This document shows, piece by piece, positions 11,101 to 22,284 of a DNA stretch of 64,000 nucleotides. This DNA comes from Nematostella vectensis (Eukaryota; Cnidaria; Anthozoa; Actiniaria; Edwardsiidae). Positions within the stretch are counted from its first letter, which is position 1. The number at the start of each line of letters is the position of its first letter. The notes under the pieces are model-generated. The model saw nothing but the letters and a program-made list of their open reading frames with translations. It ran no database searches and had not been told where the DNA came from. Position numbers and translations under genes: made by a program. The stretch covers positions 6,536,747-6,600,746 of the forward strand of contig NC_064044.1 in assembly GCF_932526225.1 (NCBI RefSeq), in the 5' to 3' direction.

Positions 11101-14100
11101 ATCTTTTATAAAACTAGTGCTTGTGTGTGGTTCTGTTGAATACAATTAATTGTCACTTACCCATAAATACATGAGATATCAATGACTACATCAATCATGT
11201 CACAGCAGAGCTCATAGGACTGCATATCTACAGGGGAACTACAGGAAGAGCAAACATCAGAGCGTACATCGCCATGTATGCATACATAGGAAGCTTGCAC
11301 AAAGAAATCATAACTTTTTGGGTGTTTTTGTGGCAATGCGACAAAAAGTGACTTATTCAGACCTAAGGAACCAGCCAAATTTTTCTATATTCGAGAGGGC
11401 TATTCTTAAGTGGTGTGACAGCCGCAGCCATTTCTGTGTTTATTTTGGTGCAAGTCAAATGATTAGAGTAAGTCGCTTATCAGTAATAATAAGTCCCTGA
11501 ATCTGATAGCTTTAGGGAGCAGGAGGTTGAAGTCGTTTGGAGGGAACAAAATACTATAGGGATAACTGAGTTGCAGGGGCGTAGTCAGGGGGGTGGCCTA
11601 GGGGGCCCGGCCCCCCCCCCCCTTCTAGCAGCCAACAATACAGTAAATGTATGAGACATAATCTAAAATACAAGAGAAAATGCCATGAAAGTCCCTTTTG
11701 GGCCACCTCCTGTTAAAAATCCTGGCTACGCCACTGTGTTGTATGACCAACCATGAACAGCCATTTTGTATCTGTGCCTTACAGTATTAATTCTCAGCAG
11801 TTTATAAACTGTTTATATGTCATGTATTTATGTGATTTCTCTGTACCTGTCAGTAGCTACATAAATCTTGCTGACAACATCAAAGAGGAATGCTTTTTCA
11901 ATGCCTGAGTTCTAAAAATATAAATAAAACATGTCATCATCGTTAAGGTACGTATTAGTATAAAGAAACAAAGTATAAATATTCAGGTATAAATTTACTT
12001 TCCTTACCATGATTAGGATGTTTAGCAGGTTTTCAAGTGTTGGAAGTTGAGGTACAAGTTTTTGAACGACTTTGCTGAATGCCTTAAAGCAAAATTAATC
12101 AATAACTTTACTCTTCCTTATTCCCAATGAGCAAATTTCCGAAACCAATTTCCATGCAACACTAAAGGGGCCAACAGATACAACATGACTTAAAGATCCA
12201 TGAAACTGTTTGTACAAGCAGTTGGATCCTTGATGCCTTGGAAGAAGGTATCATTTGACAATGGATAGTGATTTAATTTTAACACCAATTTTGCTAACAA
12301 TTAGTTTTTGCTCCATAAAATTTTGTAGAGCGTGAGGTTCTTGTACAGGACCCGAAATGATCCCAGAACCCGAAACAATCCCCAAAAGTTCCATAACTGA
12401 TCCCTGGCCCCGAAACGATCCCCAGGAGTCCCTGAAATGAACACCAAGGTATTGTAGTAATGGACAAACAAAAGGAATGTGGAAGGATTGGCTTTCAGTT
12501 TTAAAAACATATGAAACATTTTAGCGTTATTTGTGTTACTTTCAGGAAACTTACATTATACAGTGGTTGAGTCAGAAATTGGGGTCAAATGACAATTCCT
12601 GTGATAGTAATTTGAAGAACCAGGCGTGAATTAATCATTTATAGATAACAAGACTTAAAAGAAAGTCTCCACATTGATCCACAGATAAAACATAAGGTCA
12701 TTAGGTTACTTTTGTGCATCATGTTTGTTTGTATTCGGTGAATGAAAGACCTATCATGAGATCATGGGTTGTACGGCCGACTCCATGAAGGAAATTAAAA
12801 CTCACATAACTATTGCTTTCAACAAAAGCCACATCTTGCAACAGTAGAAAAAGGGTTGTTCGAGTGCATTACTCAGTGTGCTTTTGTCATTCTGCCATCT
12901 TCTCGGCCAAACAGGCTGCCTTAAATGTGTCGGTAAATATTTGCTCATGTGAACATGGATTTCGTGGTGAAATACATGTTTGGTTGTCAAATGCATATGG
13001 ATTTTTAGGGGTGATGTTTACTGGAAACAAGATTTATATTTTCAGAATCATGTGTCGGAACTGCAAATGTTTAGAGTGTGATGAAAAGGTCATCCGTTTG
13101 GTTGTTCTGTTCTAATGTTGTATTCCTTTCAGTAGCAATTAAAAGTTGTGTATTTGTTTTGGACTCTGCTCATGGGTTTACCGCCGGGGCAAAACCCTTT
13201 ATTTCGCTTTAAGAGTTGCAAGTGATTTCTTCTGCTTTCCCTTTGTCCATTACCGCAATTCCTTGAGGTCGATTTCGGGGACTCCTCGTTATGGTTTCGG
13301 GTTCCGGGATCACTTGGGGTACTTTGGGGATCGTTTCGGGTCCTGAGAGCATTTCGGGTCCTGTACATTCTACTTTCTAGTTTATAAGTGCATAATTACG
13401 GACTGGTATACCTGGTGCTGGTGTATAGCATGCTGCACCATAAAAAGGGGTGGGGCAAACGGGCCCTGCCCCCCTATTTCCAGATATTTGGCTTAGAAAC
13501 TACAAGAAATATAAGAATATCCATGGAATCCGGCCCCCCTTTTTTGGAACCCTTGCTCCGCCTTCCCCCCTTTTGGAACTTCTGGATTAACCCCTTGCCT
13601 GTGTCATTTCCCAGCTACAACACCACTCTGCTGTGGATGTGGGACAGTTGCAAAGTGCTTACCTCAAAGATGGAGTGGTCATAAATACTTGTCAAATAAA
13701 AACTACAACAGAAAAATGTGATGTATTACAACTAAAATTTAAAAAAAAATAATACAACATTCCGCCCATCTCCTGTACCTTTACAGAGTTCCTATTAACT
13801 AATGCTGTTTATGTTAAATTTTTCAAAATAGCCTTTCCTCCCCCCCCCCCAAAAAAAGGGCAACTTTTTTAACCCAATGAAAATACTAAGGATGAAAATC
13901 CTCCACTTTCTAAAATTCATTGGATCTCATGCTTATACCTGTGAATACTCTAGGAACTTAACCCTTTTCCATATGAATGAGTGTAGATCTTTGGGCCAGA
14001 AAAGGGGGTCCTAGTAGGGTGCACGTTCACCCCTGACATTGACCACGCCCTGATGTATACCTTAAATGTAATCCATCAAGTCCGGCATCTGTTAGCTCAT

Positions 14101-17100
14101 CTGTTGCTCTTTGGTGAATATCCCGTTGTGTTTCTTTAGTTAAAAAAAAAATTAACTAATTTTGGGAGAGTGGGGAATGGGGAAATGGTAAAAAACAATT
14201 CTTCCTTTGGAACTAGATAATATATCTGATTAACCTTGGGTTACCAATGGTAAATGTAGTAAAGAAGGCCAATTATGCTAACAATTTTAGGCTCAACTGC
14301 ACATTACCAAGGCACACAAAGCATCCATTTCCAACAGCTAGTTCAAGCAAATCACCAGAATATATTTTCAATGAAAATATTGTGAGTAACATTACCAGAC
14401 TCTTCCCTCATGGATTGTTTTTTAAGGTTTTCTTGCAAATAAAGTGTTTGTTTTAATTATAAACAATAACAGAGGAGTGGTTGATCAACATTCTTTAATG
14501 ATTCACTCACCAATTTTATGATCATCAGAGAGGCCATCCACCTTATGGATAAATACCTCAAACTTGATATTAGGATTAACCTTGACAAACAAATAGAAAA
14601 CATACACTGTAGTTATCCAAAGCACCACTGGTACAATTGTAAACACATTAAAAAATATGTGGAATCTTTATTGTCTTTATCGTCCTCTGATAAATCACTG
14701 GCAATATTCAATTTTATGTGCTTTTTAATACCTTGTAAGCTCTAGTGACTGTCATATGTAGTTTAGCTAAGGCTTCCATGTAGTCATCCTGAGAAAATAG
14801 TCACAAACACAAGAATTAATAAATCAAATCAAATTCTTTAAAGAGTACATACATAAAACAGCTGGTAAAAACACGAAAATTTTTTTTTTCAAAACGAAGT
14901 TTAACACTTAGCTCTGGATTCATTTAGCTTCCCATACCTGAGCATCAATAACGAATACAAGAGCCCCACAGTTTCCAAAGATCACCTCAGAGTCAAACGC
15001 TGGATCGAAAAAATCTATTTGACCTGGAAAGTCCCAGATCTGACCAACAAAGAAAAGTTAATAAATAAAATAAAGTGAACCAAAGCTATCTATAGGTGAT
15101 TCATATAATTATGGAGCAAAAAAGGATAACAACAACCAATCAATCACCATCACCGATAACGGGCACTGGTACAGCTACCATATTCAATGCTTGTTTCACA
15201 TTTTCCTGGTACAATTTTTTGGATGGTTGATTCCTAAAACCTTTCAAACAGTAACTAAGGGTGCAACATGCTTTTAGTACAAAATTAGCTGCTCAAACAT
15301 CAATACACTGCACACAAACATATCATGTAGTTGCTATACTCAAAACCCTTCAGAGTAGCTTTTGCTTCTTATTTTAGACATTTCAATAAGCCATACAATT
15401 CAGCTATGATCAAGGTAATATACTATAAGTTATTAATAAAAAGTGAATGGAAGTATGCACAAAACATGCTCCATTTTTGCAGTTACTTTGCCACCCTTTT
15501 CAAGCTCCTTGATTAGGGAAAACAATAAAGTCTTTCATCATTCTAGAATTCACAAACTACAAATTTCTACAAACCTGAAACTGTACAAATGAGCTGTTTG
15601 AAATATCTGAATATAATTAAGGCAAATGGCAGTAAATACATCATTATGCACCATGGTATCCACCAATACCCAAGTTCCCTGAGTGTGAATTTATTTCAAC
15701 AAAAGGATACCATCCTTCACAACTTTACTGGTGCTTTCCAGGAACAATGTCTCATTCGGTGACATCTTGTGAAAGACAACCTTCTGTATGGAAGATTTCC
15801 CACTTCTGCAGAAAAAGAAGAAAAATAAACTGAATGTATCTGATGTGAATGTTGCTGCTCTTATTGATAGGGTACTTCTGTAGATTAATTACCAGTATGT
15901 ACCTTATCTATTGTATTTGAATCCCAACAGTGCCCTTGTTAATAGGGTGCTATCGTATATTAATTACATTCTTAACGCTATAAAAATCCTAACAGTGCCC
16001 TTATTAATGAGGTTAAATTCTATATTCATTACCTTCTTTAACCATTAGAACACCAGCATTGCCCTTATTAACAGTGTTCCTCTGTATATTCAGTTTCCAT
16101 TGTATATTCACCACCTACTTAACACCATTAGAACCCAACAGTGCCCTCATTAATGAGGTTCATTGTATATTCCTTACCTTCTTAATCCCATTAGAAGGAT
16201 CCTAGGCTTGTTTTCAGTTGTGGAAATATCATCTGTTTCATCTGGGCCATAGCTGTGTCAATAAAAAATATATATTTTTACAATCTGGCCATACAAACTC
16301 TTACAAAAAACACAAATGAGTATTAACTGTAGAGTTCATATAAGGTTTATTAATATATAAAGTGATAATTGAGTTTCAATACATTTATACCAATAAATGC
16401 AAAGTAATCTCAATCAATATATGGTCATGTCAAATTACACAAATTGAGTCAATACTAGTGATTAGACAACCCATGTGTGAGTGAGTTTGTGAGCATCACT
16501 AATAGTTCAGGGTATAGTAGATTTAAAGATTTGTTACAGATTCACATCACTTATAGGTTTGTGCCATAGATTACGCATGGGACTGGGACTGACACCATAA
16601 TTAGTTTGATTGTAAACAAGTTTTTAATTTGTTAAAATTGGCGGTGAGCCCATCATGGGCCTTGTGCCCGTTTACTTGACCCAATTGTGCATTATTTTGT
16701 ATATTGCGCATTTTTGTCTAATAAGCTTAAAGCTATTAAAATAATAATAATAATAATGATAAGATAAATACCACATATCAATTTGTGGGTCCCCATGTGA
16801 TGAAATTACACAATATTACCCACACACTACCATCAGTAATTTTCCAGTTTTAAGATTACGAAAAATAGACACTGATTTAAAAATAATCAAGTTGGAATGA
16901 AACATCAGTTGCATCATTGTGATAAAATAATCCTCTCGACTATATAAGTTAAGTATAAGCTAATGGAGAAAAAAACTTGAACGTATTTATAGATGTTCGT
17001 AACGTTTCCAAATTTCGCGTTGTTTGGTCCTGAAGTCTATACATACACCGTAGCTTACGAGCACTTACTCGAAATCTTTAGGGAAAGAACCAACAATGCT

Positions 17101-17303
17101 GTAACTCCCTCCGAAATTATCGTCATCTTCATAAGACTGGAAAAGACAAGTTAGGCAGGAATTACTTATTACACTACGGACATACTAACAACTTAGACGC
17201 ATTTGACATACGATAATATATACTCAAAGTTACATCAAATTGCAATTCCATTGGAAATGTAGGATAATAGGTAATAGAGGCTACAAGTAATACTCACCGT
17301 CAT
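8116..17303 (-). CDS. RRAGC: Ras-related GTP-binding protein C/D (RagC/D), complete, 17 coding exons
   Basis: RagC/D pairs with RagA/B on the lysosome and recruits TORC1 in response to amino acids. The exons, 5' to 3', are 17303-17298, 17136-17069, 16252-16178, 15805-15711, 15606-15575, 15039-14938, 14788-14732, 14580-14511, 14133-14061, 13702-13663, 12082-12008, 11911-11847, 11238-11161, 10663-10565, 10377-10328, 8551-8505 and 8238-8116. All introns are GT-AG, phase closes throughout and the product is 384 aa (human RagC 399). The P-loop GLRRSGKS is at 47-54, switch II WDFPGQ at 94-99 and HKVD at 157-160. The C-terminal roadblock region contains [21 protein letters not shown] and [22 protein letters not shown] near the N-terminus also matches RagC. 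Exon 1 codes only Met-Thr, with an in-frame TGA upstream. RagC and RagD were not distinguished. Introns carry satellites, an inverted repeat and boundary-derived arrays. Confidence 0.95.
8640..9056. repeat. About 78-bp satellite, first block (RagC/D intron 16)
   Basis: About five copies of a unit containing GCGAGAAACGTGCTATCTGA, then CGACGCGCGCTACCGTG and CCACCTTGACAG. The copies are 74-80 bp apart. The array continues at 9936 after an interruption. It lies between exons 16 and 17 on one side and exon 15 on the other and is not derived from either flanking exon. Confidence 0.88.
9057..9935. mobile_element. Foldback-like insertion splitting the 78-bp satellite
   Basis: About 880 bp without satellite units lies inside the array. 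Its ends are imperfect inverted repeats of about 70 bp. Left, about 9095-9160, it has AGCCAATCAGGAAAG, a CCACAAATG block and CCACAAAAAGTC. Right, about 9868-9935, the complements GACTTTTGTGG and TTTCTGATTGGTT appear in reverse order. This looks like a foldback or DNA element that inserted in the satellite. It has no coding capacity. Confidence 0.5.
9936..10185. repeat. 78-bp satellite, second block
   Basis: Three to four more diverged copies of the unit at 8640-9056, in the same orientation. Confidence 0.85.
10664..10880 (-). repeat. Minisatellite copied from the acceptor and start of RagC/D exon 14
   Basis: Read on the minus strand, about three units of 65-90 bp end in GGTTATTTCTCT and continue GAGGATGGTGATGGTAATTG. 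The true boundary just downstream reads GGTTATTTCTCTAG, then TCTTCGTGAGGACGGTGATG. Intron end and exon start are therefore both in the unit. One unit contains an extra internal GGATGGTGATGGTAATTGTG duplication. Confidence 0.75.
11574..11736. mobile_element. MITE, CAGGGGCGTAGTCAGG family (RagC/D intron 13)
   Basis: The left end CAGGGGCGTAGTCAGG pairs with the right end CCTGGCTACGCCACTG. Flanks AGTTG and TGTTG match at 4 of 5 positions, as expected for an aged 5-bp target duplication. It lies between exons 13 (11238) and 12 (11847). Relatives are at 35443 and, reversed, at 46880. Confidence 0.75.
12336..13372. repeat. Long inverted repeat (about 150-bp arms) in RagC/D intron 10
   Basis: The left arm is about 12336-12485 and the right arm about 13222-13372. 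They share TGTACAGGACCCGAAATG, then CGAAACGATCCCCA-type blocks and TAATGGACAAA, in opposite orientation. A spacer of about 740 bp separates the arms. It lies between exons 11 and 10, so the pre-mRNA could form a long imperfect hairpin. Both arms also hold a short internal repeat of CCCGAAA and CCCC. Confidence 0.8.
15880..16195 (-). repeat. Minisatellite copied from the end of RagC/D exon 3 and its donor site
   Basis: On the minus strand the true exon end reads TTCTAATGGGATTAAGAAG, then the donor GTAAGGAATATACAAT, then CATTAATGAGGGCACTGTT. Four degraded units of 62-85 bp follow in tandem. They keep TTCTAATGG, AAG/GTAATGAATATA-like donor decoys and AATAAGGGCACTGTT. The array occupies intron 3 up to near exon 4. 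Confidence 0.8.
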
Positions 17304-17859
17304 GTCTGTGTTTTTGGACGTATTTATCGGTGGATACTCCGGTGACGGTGTTTGCAAATTTTTTCTGATTTGTGAAAGAAGGAATAAAGTCATGTGATTA
17401 TCACGAAGGTATACCGCTGACTAGTCTCGCGGTTGCCCTGTCGTATTCCACAGCCCTACCATTCTCCTGTAGCTTGCGATACTTCTACATTTTTAACCAA
17501 TTTTCGCGTCGTTAAAAATCATCAGAGTTTGTTACGTTAGCAACCGAAAGTAAACTGGTGACGGGGCTAATGAGTAAAGGGGAGCAAGGATGAGCAAGGA
17601 ATATGGACTTGACCGAACAAAGAAGAAACGGGGCTAAGCAAAGGGGCCCGTATGGACTTGACAGAAAAACTGAGAACGAGAAGGCAAGCCAGGATGAGCA
17701 AAGAATATGGAATGTCCGAAAACTGAGAACGGGCATGAGCAAAGGGGAGGAAAGGTGAGCAAGGAATATGAAATTGTAACAAGTAAACAGTGAATAAAAA
17801 AAGACAATTCAAGGACATGGCCGAGAATCGAACCTCGTCCAGATCCGGTAAAATGAGAA
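17304..17859. other. Upstream region of RagC/D gene with degenerate tandem repeat
   Basis: Contains the RagC/D 5' UTR and presumed promoter. About 17575-17770 repeats a block of roughly 59 bp with GAGCAAGGAATATG and ACTGAGAACG. The long minus-strand ORFs here come from this repeat and have no family features. Confidence 0.5.
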
Positions 17860-18290
17860 AAAAATTAGAGAATACCTCCAGACATGCGCTGAAGCACCGT
17901 ATGGCCGAGTAAAGCTTCACGACGGCGACGAATGTCGAACACCATCCAGTATCTGATGCAAGCAGCTCTGATATCGCACCTTCCCCGACACTCAATCAAG
18001 TCCAGACCTCCATTGCTGCAACTAGTGGCCAGATTGTCTGCAGGGCCAAGCCTGGGTCAGCTATGAGCGATGACATATGTCAATATAATTGTGATGTTAA
18101 AAGTGCTACCTTACCAGATGCACTTACCTTACCAGATGCACTTACCATGCCCACCGGTGACGCGGATTGCACCGCGAACGTGTACGGAGGATATACAAAC
18201 AGAAAATGTGACAATTTGTGTGAAAATCATAAAATGTGCGATTTCGAGAAATGCACTTGTAAAAGCGGACTGATGGGACAGACAACCTAA
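17860..18290 (+). pseudogene. C-terminal fragment of a secreted Cys-rich protein gene (paralogue of 29279)
   Basis: The segment ACGGCGACGAAT..CGAACACCATCCAGT matches 29786-29818 in the intact-start paralogue. It continues as a Ser/Thr-rich linker and then a Cys-rich block, CTANVYGGYTNRKCDNLC then CDFEKCTCKSG, ending at a stop at 18290. Upstream a TAA interrupts the frame near 17910, and no splice acceptor is convincing, so it looks like a stranded 3' exon or a pseudogene fragment. An 18-bp internal duplication (TTACCAGATGCACTTACC) is present. It suggests what the missing end of the 29-kb gene looked like. Confidence 0.55.
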
Positions 18291-18901
18291 AAAAGAAATA
18301 GTCAAGGCAGAGATAAAAAGACGTTTGGTCCTACTTCTGACACCACAATATCGTCAAGAATAGAATAACGACTTAAACTTTATATTTGACTTTTATCCCA
18401 CAAGCCCTCGGATTCCCACTAGATGGCTAGCTGATAAAATGATGTAGGGCTTAAAAAATCTTTTTTTAACTCGAAGTAGTAATAGTTATCACTTGATAAA
18501 AATAGTACTTATAACCAAGTAATACTTATTATAACCAAGTAAAAGTATAGATGCACATTGTTGTTGATAGCACGGGATACAATTCCAGCCCACTTCCCTA
18601 CCCCCACCCCCACAGACATAAAGTAATACCATTGGCCTACACATACAGACATGACCTTCCTAAGGAACTGCGTAGACCATAACGATAACATAACATTAAT
18701 CTCTAAGCTGTTGATTGTTGTTTTCTAATACTGCAGCAGTCAATTGTAATACTGGGCAAAGAGCCAAGTATTGTGTCTAGGTTTTTAAAGTTTTTTTTTA
18801 ACTGTTTATTCTATAGCAAGGAAGATTGGCATATGTTGTTTTTAATAAAAAAAAGTGTTCGCTCCCAATGACATAAAAATTGGGGCAATGACATATCTAC
18901 T
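18291..18901. other. AT-rich intergenic stretch
   Basis: Nothing recognised. Confidence 0.45.
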
Positions 18902-19083
18902 GGGCCGTAGCAGGCCACTGGGGGGGGGGGGGGGGTGTGCCCCCTCCCCCAATATTATAAAAAAGATATAAGGAAATGTCCAATAGGGGCCTGGCTGTGC
19001 CTCCCCCCAATATTTATTCTTAATGTTTCTGTATTGCCCCCCCCCCCCTCCCTCCCTTCCACAATCTTACGTGGCCTGCTCAC
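18902..19083. mobile_element. MITE with long G and C runs, relative of 1622
   Basis: Begins GGGCCGTAGCAGGCCACTG with a run of about 18 G, carries CCCCCAATATTAT and a long C run, and ends GTGGCCTGCTCAC. Order and motifs parallel 1622-1807 but the ends are eroded. Confidence 0.6.
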
Positions 19084-19349
19084 ATTCATTTAATTAAATT
19101 CAAATTATGAATTTAATCATATTAATCAAACAAAAAATTGGAAATAACTTTTTACGATTATAGTTCCGTTAAGTTAATTAGAGACCCAACTAGTAGTGAT
19201 ATTGCAAACTTGAAAAGAGAAGTCAAGAGTAAATTTAAACGACGCAAATTAAATTTCAGTTGGATTTGATGTTGAAGCAGGTAAGTTAGACTTTTATACT
19301 TTTAATTAAATCCATGCCCTTCAAATCTATCGTTAGCATTATTTTGTGT

Positions 19350-19790
19350 TTCATTAATATCATTTCTTTAATAAGTTTCTGTTTGTCTATGCTGCTTATA
19401 TATCCGCTTGCTTTGGTTTATAAAGTTTCACAAACACACAGAAGCTCGTAAGGATTGCAAACGCAGTTCAAGAGGAACACATAAACTCTTCTATTATTTT
19501 TTTCATTTTTTTTGTGCATTGAAAAAGTCTCAAACCTAGGAAAATTTTGTCATGTATTAATTTCTGCCTGGCCCTCGCTCCGAATCAAAAGAAGGACGTC
19601 GAAGACTTCAAGATGAGTGCATTTCGAATGCTTTGCAGCGGCCCGTGTAAGACATTCTACTACTTGCGGTACTGAGAACGAATCGGGTCTCTAAAGGACA
19701 TGACGATTAAAATTGCGACGATTGGTGTGAAAAATTTGCTATCTCGAGTATTGCACTTGCAAAGATAATTTATCACCTTCGCACTCCGTC
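19350..19790 (+). pseudogene. Decayed copy of the Cys-rich secreted gene at 29 kb
   Basis: About 19350-19450 matches the leader at 29120-29215 (TCACAAACACACAGAA). About 19548-19665 matches 29325-29450, including TGCATTTCGAATGCTTTGCAG and CGGCCCGTGTAAGACATTCTAC. Several indels and stops follow. Near 19710-19765 it switches to a C-terminal-type Cys block (GACGATTGGTGTGAAAAATT) like that at 18210. It is therefore a deleted, non-functional paralogue. Confidence 0.75.
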
Positions 19791-20637
19791 AGGCCCGTAC
19801 CCGGTGGGGGGGGGGGGGGGGGGTGCAGGGGGTGCGAACGCAGCCCCCCTTCCTTCACAACGGCCGAAAGTCTACTTTTGGTTCTCAATAGACGTGCTAT
19901 TTGTAGACAAAACTAAAAATCATAAGCTAGATCACCCAAAAACACAAATGTGGCATTGTGACGTTTTGAAACAGTGAGGATATGTATCTATACCTATATC
20001 TATCTTTGCATGCCATGTCACATGTCCATATCACGCAGGGCAATTTTATATTTTACTGCATGGGACTGTCCTAATAAAAGATAAAATCATCCTGCACCCT
20101 TGGTCTGATCAAGAGACCATGATATCCATCATGGTCTCTTGGTCTGATAGATCCCCCAGATCTGGTACTCACGGGGGTGTCCGAAGCAAAGGTATCCGAG
20201 TCAGACTTTTTAAACATAGATATTATTTAATAACCTGCCGTACTAGATTCCTAGTATATTTGAAAAATGCATATATCTCAGTTTTTTTTATCCTATAGGT
20301 CAAGCTTAAATGAACATTGTTGAATTTGTCATATTATGGGAAAGCGTTTACGGCTCTACAGCAGTAAATGTAGCCTAAATATGTTATTGGCAACGCCAGG
20401 AAACAGCTTTTTTTATTTTGATTTCAATAATAATAAATAAAAAAGTTTCCTACGTTTAAGGGACGAAACTTTTTAGAGCCCCCCTCCCTTTCAACCACAT
20501 TGAAACTTTTATGACCCCCCCCCCCCCCCCACCAACATAGACGTGACCAAAACTTTTTTTAGCTCCCCCTATGTGGGAACCGACCCCCTCGGCCATAAAT
20601 ATTGAACACTCCCTTAGAACTTTAAATCATAATAGGA
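19791..20637. other. Intergenic, G/C homopolymer runs and a short perfect palindrome
   Basis: A CAGGCCCGTACCCGG-like MITE end with a G run lies at about 19793-19830. A 13-bp inverted repeat (AAGAGACCATGAT, 4-bp loop) lies at 20111-20140, flanked by direct repeats TTGGTCTGAT at 20100 and 20139. No gene seen. Confidence 0.5.
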
Positions 20638-20784
20638 TCCCCGAATGGTCTTTTGCGAGCACTTGCGAGCACCCCGGTTTTTATGCGAGACCGAGCATTT
20701 TTAGGCGAAAAAAATGTGCGGGCATGCGAGCATTAGCCGAAAACTGCAAGCACATCGAAATTTCGGGGGACCATTCGGGGGCCC
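20638..20784. mobile_element. MITE with CCCCGAATGGTC ends
   Basis: The left end CCCCGAATGGTC and right end GACCATTCGGGG are inverted repeats. The inside is GCGAGCA-rich. A left half-copy with the same interior is at 38063-38160. Confidence 0.7.
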
Positions 20785-20879
20785 TCATAATGCTCAGATT
20801 ATTTAGATGAATAGCTAGTATATTCTTGTAATTGATTAAAAACAACGAATTCCATATACGCAGTGGTCACCCGAAGTTG

Positions 20880-21312
20880 GGTGGGGGGGGGGGCTACTCC
20901 GATATCAAACGGACGGGGGTCATCGTCGGGATTTCGGGATTCAGCACTCCATAACATCATAACAAAACTGATAATTATGTGTGACTGGAACGTGTTAGAT
21001 TTCTCGTGGTCGAAAAAGCAGGCTAAACAAACAGATCATTGTTAAGCTCGCTATCAATTATCGTTCCGTGGGTTGTGTGATTTTTTCGCTGGTTAGCAGG
21101 TTAGTGATCTAAAAACACCGATTGACACTTATTAACGCTTTTTCATGAGCTACAAGTTAGATGAGCGATTGCTATAATAGCACCCTAAAAGATACCGAGG
21201 TAATCAATTCTGGGCATTCTCATTTTCACCCCTTAAGTCAATGCTCCAAATTTACACCCTAAAAGATACGACGATGATCCCCGTCCGATGGATATAGGGA
21301 GTACCCCCCGCG
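20880..21312. mobile_element. MITE with about 40-bp inverted ends
   Basis: GGCTACTCCGATATCAAACG and GACGGGGGTCATCGTCG at the left are mirrored, imperfectly, by CGACGATGATCCCCGTC and GGATATAGGGAGTACCCCCC at the right. The inside carries two ACCCTAAAAGATAC blocks. No coding. Confidence 0.6.
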
Positions 21313-22284
21313 AAGTGGCTATATTCCCGACAGTTGGGACAGGTCTTGGATGGAAAAAATGCCCGACAGTTTTCAATTTATTTAAATATCCCAGTAAATT
21401 GTCTTCCTTGTGAGTTCAAAGTATTCTATATTTGTCGAGAAAGAGCAAGCGAATCTGCTGTCGGAATTGAATGCTTTCCGTGTTGTCTGTGTACACTATA
21501 AATTTTACGCCTGTTAAGCGCATCAGTCTGGTTTACTTCAACTATTGCTACGATTAGGGGAACATAAGGTCCAACAATATTCATCTGTCAAGTTTACTGA
21601 GGTGTCTAACAACAGATCTTTTAATTGGTTTAATGGAAGAGGCTACTGTCAGGGTGGTAAAGGGTATTTTCGTAAAACGAGATTTGACCATTTTTCACCC
21701 TACGAGAAACGTGAAATTGTCCATTTCTACGTCCGTAAAACGTGATTTAACGATTCAAAAGGCCATTTTTTTCAGTCCGTGAAACGTGAAAAGGCATTTT
21801 GCCCGGTCCGTAAATTATGATCCATACCCCTCTACCAGGCTGTACTGTGTATCGACATATTTGTTTTTATAAATGTCCCTATATCCAAATTTAGTACGCA
21901 TTCTTTTAAGAATACATTGTTAAAACAATGTAAGACATAGTTTATTCTGCTAGATTCAGCCAGTCTGATATTTCTGAAAATCCTATCCTGGAAAAATCAG
22001 AATCGATGGTGGTTTATTATCTATGGGAATTTCACCTCAAAGTTTTTGCGAACCCCGGTCACCTATATACTATCTGTTATGCACAATATATGAAGGATAT
22101 AATGGTTGACTTGATGGGGCGGTCAATAACAAACCTGAGCTGTTCACATTAACAAGGTTCTTAAGATGGATCCAGGATTTCTCATGGGGGGGAAGGATTG
22201 GGGGAGGGGGTATAAATATTGTGATGCCCCCCCTTTGGAACCCTCTAGTACCGCCGATGGTTGATAATCTATCCCATCATCTTG
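21313..22284. other. Intergenic, with degenerate CCGTAAAACGTGA repeats
   Basis: About 21660-21830 holds four loosely repeated CGTAAAACG/CGTGAAACGTG blocks 35-60 bp apart. The remainder shows nothing recognised. Confidence 0.45.

Noticed and set aside
17815..17850. GGTTCGATTC on the minus strand, like a tRNA B box
   Set aside because: No matching acceptor stem or anticodon arm could be folded; treated as chance or a very old tRNA-derived repeat.
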